Assembly (NCBI RefSeq): GCF_001625305.1
Contig: NW_017803909.1
Location: forward strand, 809,605 to 873,604
Length of the DNA stretch: 64,000 bases
Source of the DNA: Branchiostoma belcheri
Lineage: Eukaryota; Chordata; Leptocardii; Amphioxiformes; Branchiostomatidae
Direction: 5' to 3'
Shown here: in pieces, positions 35,469 to 45,352 of the stretch
Layout: the number at the start of each line of letters is the position of its first letter
Numbering within the stretch: position 1 is the stretch's first letter
Made by a program: the position numbers and the translations under genes
Notes under the pieces: model-generated
Told to the model about the DNA's origin: nothing
The model's input: only the letters and a program-made list of their open reading frames with translations
Database searches by the model: none

Positions 35469-35830
35469 CTTGGATATCAGTTCTCGCGAGATTGCGTGAG
35501 AATATTTGTCGTGAAGAACTAACAGGCACTGAGAGATTGGGGTAGTGTGCCTTTTGTTCATCACAATTTCGCTTAATCCTGGTCAAAATATAGCGTCAGT
35601 ACCTTCCAAACTCCACGTAAACCACAGGTATGTATACTGGGTTGTTAATTATAGTGTTGAATATGAGTTTTTGGGTCGCATTATTGCGAAATTAGGAAAA
35701 TACGAAGGCTTGAGAAGTGCCTGCCCAAAACGACGACGACACAGAAGGGCGGCCATCTTGCAAATTTTCCCCAGTTCCTGCTCAAAGCTGTGCAAGGACG
35801 TCTGAGGTGTGTACTAGATGCTATATAACG
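35440..35830. promoter_or_regulatory. Divergent promoter between the F-box gene and the second zinc-finger gene
   Basis: The F-box start codon (35468, minus) and the likely upstream exons of the plus-strand zinc-finger gene (donors such as AAACCACAG/GTATGT near 35629 and GAG/GTGTGT near 35806) lie within a few hundred bases. The interval contains TCTCGCGAGA at 35482-35491, only 14 bases from the F-box start codon, and two GCCATCTTG (YY1-like) sequences, one overlapping the F-box start codon and one near 35752. The plus-strand first exon is inferred, not demonstrated. Confidence 0.5.
35482..35491. promoter_or_regulatory. TCTCGCGAGA promoter element
   Basis: Perfect palindrome immediately upstream of the F-box start codon. 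Known elsewhere in animals as a BANP-bound core-promoter element. It is the second exact copy in this window; the other is at 19556-19565. Confidence 0.65.
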
Positions 35831-36702
35831 ACTGTGATGACAAAATCCTGCCAATTAGATACATGCGGAATACTTTTGAGTACAGAAATTTGTGATTTAT
35901 CGTGCTAAATAATTGGTGTCCGTGGTTGTCTTTGGTGGCAAGGACAGCCACAGGGCCTCACGGCCGGTGTATGGCCCCTCTCGAAGCCCCTCGGTGGGAA
36001 ACTTTGGGAAGGCCGTTTGGCGGTCTTTTACAAATTTTAGAAAACACAATAACGTCAGACAAACACTGGGATGGGTTCAAAACATCTGAAATACTTAAAA
36101 TACTTTCATACAGAGTACACAGACATGTATGTTACTTAGTATGCTCACCTTAGTAACGTTATATCCTTTGACTTTACACGTTCACTACACAGCCTAAATC
36201 GTTATAAACCTGCCATAACATAATGTGGTTGTAAAGTTTTGCATGGATGATGATGTGGTATATTGATAATCCAGACGTATGTTTAACTATAGTACCACAT
36301 ACCAAAAAGGATTCAATGCTTCCAAAGATTTGAGATGACCTTTCTCAATGTCATGCAAATTTATTACACAATCATGTACATGTACTTTATATTACACATA
36401 TACAAACTTTTTTGGTCATTTGATTTGGGTTCCATATGTTTCACCAGATTGTTCTTGTTGGACACTATGACATTTTTCTTAGATTGAAGCTAAAAATATT
36501 GTATGTATCAGCAAGGATGCCAAGGAGGTTTGAAATTGATGGTAAACCTCCATGAAATGGAGATATTTGTACTTAAGGTCTAAAGCAAGATTTTGGAAGG
36601 TTTGTGTCAAGCTCATAAGGAATGTAACAGATAAGCCCATATGTGATCAGCGATGACTCCAAATGACAACCAATGTCTTCCCACCATTTCCAGTGGGTCA
36701 CC

Positions 36703-39700
36703 ATGGATCAACATGTGCAACAAGTGATCCAAGAAAGTGCTGGAGGTGAGACCACCACCATCATCTACACCGTGGATGGACAGCTGATCGGTGCAGATGG
36801 GGAGCTACAAACTGGAGACATTGTTCATGAGGCCCTCTCTAGGGTCAACGCCCTAGAGGCCGCCATGATGACAAACAACCAGGTCATCACAGGAGAAATC
36901 ACCACAGCACTGCCCGCTGATGATAACATGCCTCCTCCGAGCGCAGTGGTCACAGAAAGTGTGTCGACCCCTGTAGAAGTTGTCCCGCCCAAGAAATCTC
37001 GTCGGGGCAGGCCCAGGAAGTATCCTGTGGTGGAGAAGAAAGATTTCAACTACTTCAAGGACTACATTGATGTTGTGTTAGTGGAGATGTACCGCTGCAG
37101 ACTCTGTAAGTTTGACACCATGATGAAGGCAAACATGACCAGGCACATGCACATCCACCACAACCAGATCCAGAAGGGTGGAGAGGCAAAGGACGACAAC
37201 AACAAAGGTGAAGACAAGGCTGAAGAACAAGAGAAGGAAAAAGAAGACGCTAAGGCAAGTGATGATGAAAGTCTACCAGATGATGGTGCCGTGGATGACA
37301 ATGATGAAGACAGTGACTATGAACCTGAGAGGCCGATAGTGATCAAACCTCCAGAGGAAATGCTAATGGAGGGGGACAGAGGAATCCCGCCCAAGCAGAG
37401 GTTCAAAAGGAGTGCTCCACTGACACGCAGAGCAGCCAAGCTTGCCAGGACTGAGGATGTGGCACCAAAACCAGTGGAATCCATAGAAAAGGGTGCAGAG
37501 ACAGAGGCTACAGCTTCTTCCAGTATTACAAATGGCACAGAAAGTCCTGAAGTCCAGCCCAGTACTTCAGACGAATCCCAGCCAAAGAAAGCATCGACAG
37601 CAGAGGAGGAAAAGGAGGGAAAATCAGATGCAACGGTTGAGGTTTCCCCATCTCCTGTCAGGAGGAGGAGGGTGGCAAAGCTGAAAGCCAAGTGGATCCG
37701 GAAAATGAAGAAAGGCTACAGAGTTCGTAAGCTGATGAGGCCTCACAGGTAAGTCAGCATTTCAACATACACTACACACAACGTACTTTGAACTTTTACA
37801 AGGACTAATGTTATTGTATGTTGTACTGGTAGTACCACTACTCACACTGGCATGCATAGCAACAGTTGCAGTAGTGATCCTGAGTTGCGATACCATCAGG
37901 TCATGATCAGGATCATGCAACCTTGCAAGGGTGATTTTGTTACAATATAATATGTTTCATAGAATTTGAAGTTATGAGTTGTATCATTATGCCAGTTGTG
38001 GATGGAAATATTTGTTGCTCTTCCGACCACAGGTGTCGCAGCTGCGGTATGCGCTTCCCCACAGTCACAGACTTGAACTTCCACCAGAAGTGTCATGATG
38101 GTGTCAGTACCAACAGTTTCAAGTGTCCCGACTGCCCTACAGCTGTACCAGGTAGGTACAAACATTCCTCAGAAAGAACTTTAATGGTGTATGTTAGTAG
38201 TTTTTTCAACTCATATGTGTGCATATGTCTGTACTTGCACGTACAGTTTCTATGTGTAGTTACCAATCTTCCAACTTCTGTAGAATTATCCAATGCTGAA
38301 TTTTCTGTTGAGCAGTAGGAACATGTTAACCGCATAGAGCTAGGTTTGTAGCCTAGGTATCCTTAAAGACACCTTGATTTTACCTGAGAGTAAGCTTAAG
38401 ATGCAGACTTACAGGTAGTTTCAATGTCTGGTATTTATCTTTTTTGGCCCTGTTCCTAGATGGTCATCTCTAAAGGAACATCAGTTCCACCACAATGGGC
38501 AGTCCAAGCCCTACAAGTGTGACAAGTGTAACTACAGCAGTGTGTACAAGAAGGATGTCACCCGTCACCAATCCTCACATACTACAGGTATTGATCATGG
38601 TGATAATAATAACAACTCGTCTTTTAGCCTGGGTGCCATCTGTTTTGCAACAGGGCTCCTTGCAATAACCAACCTCCTTGCAATAATTTACCCCCCTAAT
38701 TTTTTTTTTTTCGTGTACAAAAACAGATGGCTCCCAGGCTAACTGTTCTTGGTTGTGAATCAACTGAACTTTTCCAAAGTTGAACTGCATTTGACAAACC
38801 AAATTAGTATACGTCTTTGTCTCAGTCAGACCAATCGTCATTTGTCTCTTGATTTGTCTCCATTCAGACATTGTGATTTAGAAAATTCAGCCGTTTATGA
38901 CAGATTTCTAATGCTGCCATATGGTATCATTGTCCTGATTCTTCTCTCCACTCCCTCCCGCTCCAGACCGTCCGTTTATCTGTGAACAGTGTGGAAAGGC
39001 CTTCAAACGTGACATTCACCTGAAGAGTCACATCGAGACCCACCGCCGGAAGGCAGACCGTAAGCCCTACACCTGTGAGATCTGCACCATGATGTTCACC
39101 CTGAAGAAGCCGTACATGGAGCACGTGAAGGAGCACAACCAGCAGCCCAAGCTGTCGTCCTTCGCCTGCCCGGTGTGTGGGAGGACCTACACCATGCAGA
39201 AGAGGCTGACGCAGCACATGAAGACCCACAGTGCCGAGAAGCCTCACATGTGTGACAAGTGTGGCAAGTCCTTTAAGAAAAGGTTTGTGGACACAACATT
39301 CTTATAGCTGTTGTTGCTGATGAATTATTGTAATTTCTGCAGCTGACAGTGACTTTTGTAATGTACTTTTATGTTCACGTTGTATGTTCGTGTCACTTCA
39401 GTACATATACTTCATAACCATTATCAAATCATTTCTATTTTGCCTCTCTCCCTCTCTTGCCACTTGAACATGTCCATTTTCCTCTGACAATGAAATTCTA
39501 CTGCCGTGAAGACTGTGAATTGTCTCCTCTCCCAGTTGAACCATAACTTCTCACTTGTTTATCTCAGGTTTACCTTCAAGATGCACCTGTTGACCCACAT
39601 CCATGCCCGTGTAGATGGGAAGTACGTCTGTGAGCTCTGCAGTTATACCTGTGACAACAAGAGGGTGCTGTTGAACCACCAGATGGCCCACAATGATGAG

Positions 39701-42700
39701 AAGCCTTTCAAGTGCAGCTTCTGTAAGATGATCTTTGCATCTTTGAATCATGATCTTTGCATACTAATATTGTACATGTATTAATATACATGTATTGTTT
39801 ATTTTCACCAGGGGAAGCAACATATTCACTGTCATTTTGCAATGTTAATTTTGTACTGAATTTCACTTACGTAAAAGTACTGAAGATAGTCTTTGTTTTA
39901 CAGGTAAATATGCCTCTGCAAAAGAAGAATTCCTGGTTGCTCATGAAGCCAAGCACACTGGGGCCAAACCCTTTCAGTGTACCATCTGCCAGTTCTCCAC
40001 TCAGCACCAGCGTAACCTGAAGCTACACGTGAAGGGACAACACCCTGAGAAATACTTGGAGCTATTCGGGAAGGACGTACCCAAGAAGAGGCTGGGCATT
40101 GAACTACATAAACAGCTGCAGCAATTGGTTAGTACTTCATATAGTTTTCTTGGCCATCAATCCTTAATTACTTAGGCTGTTGTGTTGCATTGTCTTTTGG
40201 ATAAAGATGTGAATGATGAGTTGTTTCATTGCTTATAGGATACTTGTAGGTGATGATTAATGATACTTTATGTAAACAGGTCCAGCAGGAGAGACAGCAA
40301 CAGCACCAGCTCATGCAGCAGCAGCAACAGCAGCAGCTCCAGCAGCAGCAGGAACAGCAGCTCCTGCAGCAGCAACAGCAGCAGCTGCAGCAGATCCAGC
40401 AGCAGCAGTACGAACAGATTCAGGTGCACAGCCAGGCACAGGCGGTTCAGGATGCCGTCACGGCCCTGCAGGTGGTGGGCGCCGGTGAAGCCACCATCGT
40501 GGAGATCACAGAGGATACAGGCGCAGGTCCGGAGGTGGCCACGGCCAAACTGTCTCAGTCTGGCACAACCACAATCTATGAGGCTACAGGAGCAGAGTCA
40601 GCAGAGAGTGTTGCCGAGTCAGCCCTTGATCTGCTCCTAAACATGAGCACCGCTCGAGACTCCAACATCAGCGCCATTCAACTCCCTCTACAGGAGGGGG
40701 AGGGCGAGACCAGGAAGGTTGTTACGATCCACATGGACCCAAGCGAGAACATCGGCAACTACGAGTACAGGCTCCAGCCCGCCAACGTGGCAGGGGCGCG
40801 GGAGATGGAGGTGACGCATGTCGCTCTGAACCCCTACGCTGAAGGCCCTGTGGTGTCCCAGCAGCAGATGTATGCAGGAGATCCCACAGAGGTGTCCCAC
40901 ACGGTAGTGGTGACGGCCGGAGACTCCTCCACAGACAAAGGCACCCAGTATGCCATGGGAGTTCCCATCTCCCAACAGTATGCCGTACAGGGAGGGCACG
41001 AGTACACCGAGTATGTCAGTGAGGAGGACAGTCAGGGGTCTTCCACTCCAAAGAAGTTCACCTGCAAGCAGTGCTCGCTGTCATTCAGTGGGCGGAGTGA
41101 ACTGGAAATCCACAAGAAAGCCCACAGTGGTGGACAGGGGTTCAAGTGTGTGGACTGTGATTTCTCCACACTGGACTGGCTGGCTCTGAAGGAGCACATG
41201 CAGGAGCATTCTGCTTTACGCCCACACAAGTGTGACCAGTGTTCCTTTGCCTCCAAGAACAAGAAGGACCTGAAGCGGCACCAGATGACGCATACGAACG
41301 AGAAGCCCTTCACCTGCGAGGCTTGTGGGCAGCGCTTCAACCGTAACTGCCACCTGAAGTTCCACATGGAGAGGATACACAACACACAGAAGCCTCAGCA
41401 GTCCCCCCAGCCTACACACTCATCTATACAGGAAGCAAGCTTGCTGCAGGTACCTACAGGGCTTGAAATTCATTTTTGGGAATAGGTTCACTGGTTCACC
41501 CAACCTAAAAAATTGGGTGCACAGAAAAAATTTTGGTGCACCTTATTAAAAGATTTTATTTTTCTGACACTTAGATGTATACATTTTTGCATATGTAAAC
41601 CTATGAGTATATCTGAATATCACAGAAAAAATTTGGTGCACAACTCGTTTTCTGGCATCTGTATGTTGAAGAGTTTCCTGTTTGTATCTGCACCGATGTA
41701 GGCCATCTCAGAGGCCAGCACATCCCTGCCCCACCAGGTGGTGTACACCACACAGCAGGCCATGTCCACTCCCAGTATGGCCACTCAGGACACCATGACC
41801 CTGGGTCATCAGGAGGTGGTCAGTACAGCCGAGATCATCCACCATGTCATCCTGACCACGTCTCATCCACAGGAAGGTAGGAGCCATTTAACTTTGAGTT
41901 TGGTGCTTCTAGTGAAACAATGAAATGGAACAACTACTGTTCCTACACTTGTGTTTACTACATTTATCCTCCTTAAGCTCCAGTGACATATGTCATATGA
42001 TGCACTTACGTTAGAGGGTTTTGATGCCCCTGCAAATTTTATTTTCATGACGATATTGCTGTACGTTGTAACTTTGAGAAGAAGTAGGAACTCCAATTTA
42101 TGACTTACAGAAATATCGTCATGAAAATAAGATTTGTAGGTGCATCATACAATTCATCTCATAGGGTTGAAGTACAAATAACCTTGAATACATCCATATA
42201 TCATATTCCTATTAAACCTGATAGAAAGGACTACAGTTTGTATGATAACACTGTGTTTTCTCCCATGTTGTTGATGTTTGTTGTTTATGTTGTCCAGGTG
42301 AGGGTCTGCAGCAGTTGATGAGTCAGCAGCACATGGTGACCGCTCCCAGCACCAGTCTGGCCCAGCAGCCTACCACCTCCACCATGCACCAACAGGTGCA
42401 CCAACAACACTACCAGCAGCAAGGTGGGCCACACTACAACTAACAGTAATGTTGTGGTTTGGTTTATTTGTTGGTTCAGCTTTTGACTACTCATCTTGTA
42501 CAAAACTGTTCCATGTCCGTGTAACTTATATCTTAATAGAAGTTGTCCTTCCTGTTTTCTTTTGCCCTTTAGACCATGTTGATTTGATTATATGGATGAC
42601 ATTTGCACGTGCATGATTTTTTATCTGTTCCCCCCTAAATTGTATTATTGTTTCCCAAACTTTTTTTTCACACGCATCAGTTTTGGGGTTCCCAGAGGAT

Positions 42701-42955
42701 GTCATCTGTATAATAAAATCCACATGTCATTACTGTCATAGTATTTTGCCAAAAGTAAACTTTGTTGGTTGTTTTGCAGGACTCCCGCAGCAGACCCTGC
42801 AGCAGCAGCAGCAGGCAGGACTGATGCAGCAGGACGGCTCCCTGCAGCAGCAGCAGGCCACCCTGACACAACAGTACACCACCCAGGAGTACGACACCAG
42901 CACAGAGGTCATGCAGGCCACCAGTAACATCCTACACAACTACACACGCTACTAG
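36703..42955 (+). CDS. C2H2 zinc-finger protein with AT-hook and glutamine-rich segment (second of two related genes)
   Basis: A probable nuclear transcription factor. Ten coding exons, all phase-consistent: 36703-37748, 38033-38155, 38460-38587, 38967-39282, 39568-39722, 39904-40127, 40280-41449, 41702-41876, 42298-42423 and 42780-42955; 1,212 residues. The start [10 protein letters not shown] has a good Kozak context (CACCATGG) and follows an acceptor at 36691. Parts in order: acidic N-terminus; AT-hook-like [10 protein letters not shown] (about residue 98); one isolated finger (CRLCKFD...HMHIHH); a long acidic Ser/Glu linker; a block of about ten fingers (residues about 345-660) ending at [14 protein letters not shown]; a poly-glutamine stretch (about 666-710); four more fingers (CKQCSLSF to CEACGQRF, about 930-1035); and a Gln/Thr/Ser-rich tail ending YTRY. 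The head-to-head F-box neighbour suggests a shared promoter. It resembles ZNF335-class proteins in layout, but I cannot confirm orthology. Confidence 0.88.
38624..38742. repeat. Short MITE-like element with 23-bp terminal inverted repeats
   Basis: TTAGCCTGGGTGCCATCTGT at the left is matched in reverse complement by ACAGATGGCTCCCAGGCTAA at the right, with one or two differences. The interior is T-rich and holds a direct repeat CTCCTTGCAATAA. Located in an intron of the second zinc-finger gene. No coding capacity. Confidence 0.75.
40280..40440 (+). repeat. CAG-rich tract encoding poly-glutamine
   Basis: Imperfect CAG/CAA tandem codons encode about 35 Gln in about 50 residues, with Leu, Glu and His interruptions. 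It lies in exon 7 of the second zinc-finger gene and is likely length-polymorphic (inference). Confidence 0.9.
42031..42140. repeat. Inverted-repeat element in an intron
   Basis: TTATTTTCATGACGATATTG (about 42039-42058) is complemented by AATATCGTCATGAAAATAA (about 42112-42130), and the match extends outward (CCTGCAAAT against ATTTGTAGG). Non-coding foldback in intron 8 of the second zinc-finger gene. Confidence 0.7.
42569..42733. repeat. Inverted-repeat element in an intron, with a related fragment downstream
   Basis: CATGTTGATTTGATTATATG with GATGACAT (about 42575-42603) is the imperfect complement of 42698-42726. A diverged relative of one arm (CACACCGATTTAATTTTATG then GATGATATCTGC) appears at about 43004-43033, beyond the stop codon. 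This points to a dispersed family. Confidence 0.6.
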
Positions 42956-45352
42956 ACTAGCTCCCCACAAATTCCAGGATGATTTACAACACCAGTTAGG
43001 CCACACCGATTTAATTTTATGGATGATATCTGCCTGTTCTCAAAAAAACAAATCACCTCCTCCAAGGCTCTGGCTATGGTAGCTAGGGAGCCGGCGGTGA
43101 CCACAGAGGATGACACCCAGGCTGCCAAAGCTCCAAGGAACTCAAGAACGGGCCAGCAAAAGGCCAGCATGTGCTAGCTTGTCGTAAAAGTAGCTATGTA
43201 CTAGTAACTACCACAAATCCACAGTACCAGCTTTGCATTCCTGTGGTTTAGCAGCATTTTAGTGGGGGGGGGGCACTAGTTTGAGGGTCTTCAGATGATG
43301 TCATCAATAAAGTTACGTCAGTGTGGCCTTATGTTCAGCTGGTACCACTCCAGAAGTTATAACTGACCTATGTACAAGGATGTCTTCCCACTAGTTGCTA
43401 GTCGAGTATAACTACAATGTTGATAGCCACTAGCAAGAGCTACATGTGTGCTCAGATTTGAAAGGTACTGCTGCGACATGTGCTTTGAAACAAAGGTGAA
43501 AAAGCTGCAGGTACTTAGTCATGAATGATAAAGGACTACATTTCCTATAACAAGCAGGAAAATCATGATCACTTCAGTGTATAGAGTATCTTTTGAGCCT
43601 AATTTGCTGTGCAGAATATATCCTTTTTTGTGGAACTTTGAGCCATTATGAATTGATGATGGTTTGGGTGTTGTTATTTTTTAGAATCCATTACATTCTT
43701 CTCAAAACCACTTATTGTTTCCCTTTTCCTGGTCCATCCTTGTATAAAATTATCTTTTGACTTTTCATTTTTTTGTGTGTAAATTTGACAGATAACAAAT
43801 ATGTAAATGTTGAGAATGTTGAGAGTAATTCCTGTTCCATAGACACCAAGATAGCTATGTTGTTACATAGGACATGTTGTTATATAGGAAATTTGCTGCA
43901 GTGTGATGCATACCATGATATAGGCATCCTCCTTCGCAGGGCTAAAATCCTCCGGTTCCTTCGAAACCCGAAGGAACCGGAGGATTTTAGCCCTGCGAAG
44001 GAGGATGGATATAGGTTACCTGCAGAGATGTGTACAAAAGGTAAAATCCTGTCATGTTATCATGGAAGTTTGCTTGCAAAAGCCTGCAATGCTTCACTTA
44101 CTGGATATGAATAAATACAGAATATATTAATATAGGTTGTGATATTGTTTTTCATTTACATCTCTGAAGCTGTTGTCATATAAGTTTACCATGTTAATAC
44201 TTGGATAATTTTCCATACTGCAACCTAGCATTTTGAACTTTGTATGACCACGGAACTGTGTGTCAACTGTGTGCAGTAACAATACTGAGACAGGTCAATA
44301 GTATGTTAGAGATATATCAGTAACATGGTGTAGTAGACAGAAAGTAAAAGAATAGATGCACTGATGTACTAGTATTCTAAGCCAGACATCATCCAGAGAG
44401 TGCAGACAAATTGGTCACATCTCAAAATGCTGGAAATTGTACTAGATATAGATTTTTCTGAAAATCTAATCACCTGTTCCAATATTCCAGACCTGATAAG
44501 AAAGAAAATAGTGAGTGTTAGCCTGTTCACAAACCCAACTAACAAACACTGATAAAGCATACTAATAATCTCTTTTCAGTGGTAACAGAGCTGGTCAATA
44601 TTTCCTGACGTAACCCTTGGTAACGGAATGCTGCCTTTGGCTAGGATTAAATCCCAATTCATTTGAGTGCGTTATCGCCTGGAGCAAGACCCAGATCATG
44701 TTTCACTCAACTTCACAAGATAAAAACGCTAATGAGCACCACTCCGGATGAAGAGGCTCTACCGTGTGTTTCAGAGGTTTTGGAGACATGGTAGAAGCAC
44801 GATTGTTATCATAGCAGGTGGGTTGGGCCATGTTTATTTTCCCAACTACAGTAGCATTGTGTGTAAGCCTCATAATAGAGTCGACATTGTCCTGGTGTTT
44901 TCCTTGGCTGTACCTCTTGAACTTCACGTCGATTAGTTTTTATAGCTGCACGCACTGGGGACAAGGCGGCATAGTTACCCCATAGGTAGCCTGGGATTCA
45001 AACAGGTGGTTTCCCGAAACGTTTGTGGTGGTTTCAATAGATTTATGTTTTAGATAACGATGAAAAGGCTAAATGACGGAGAAGAAGGAAGTTTTTCTCG
45101 TTTCCTATGGGTCACGGCTTCTGAAACAAACGCTTACAGCTCGTTAGGACGCCCGTGCTTGAGGCATTCTGTCCCTAAGGACCAATCAAGAGCGAGAACG
45201 CAAACCGCCCGGCAACTGTTGACTGGCTGAGCCAACATGACCTTTGTGTCGGGTGCTTGGTTACTGACAACACCTTCCCATTGTAGGGAGGCGCATTCAC
45301 ACCGGCGGAATCCATTCTACATGCCGACACCTGATCCCGCCGCAAGTCGAAA
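42956..45352 (+). other. 3' UTR of the second zinc-finger gene and intergenic DNA
   Basis: Starts with a stretch related to the upstream foldback (about 43004-43170). It contains a G8 run near 43266 and the perfect hairpin at 43925-44007, with an AATAAA near 44111. From about 44.2 to 45.35 kb I see no exon-like frame apart from the promoter region of the next gene. Confidence 0.4.
43925..44007. repeat. Perfect 39-bp hairpin with 5-base loop
   Basis: Bases 43925-43963 are exactly complementary in reverse to 43969-44007; the loop is AAACC. The arm begins CATCCTCCTTCGCAGGGC and is GC-richer than its surroundings. If transcribed, the arms would form a continuous 39-bp duplex. Whether it is a MITE tip, a palindromic insertion or a small-RNA precursor cannot be told from sequence. 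Confidence 0.95.
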
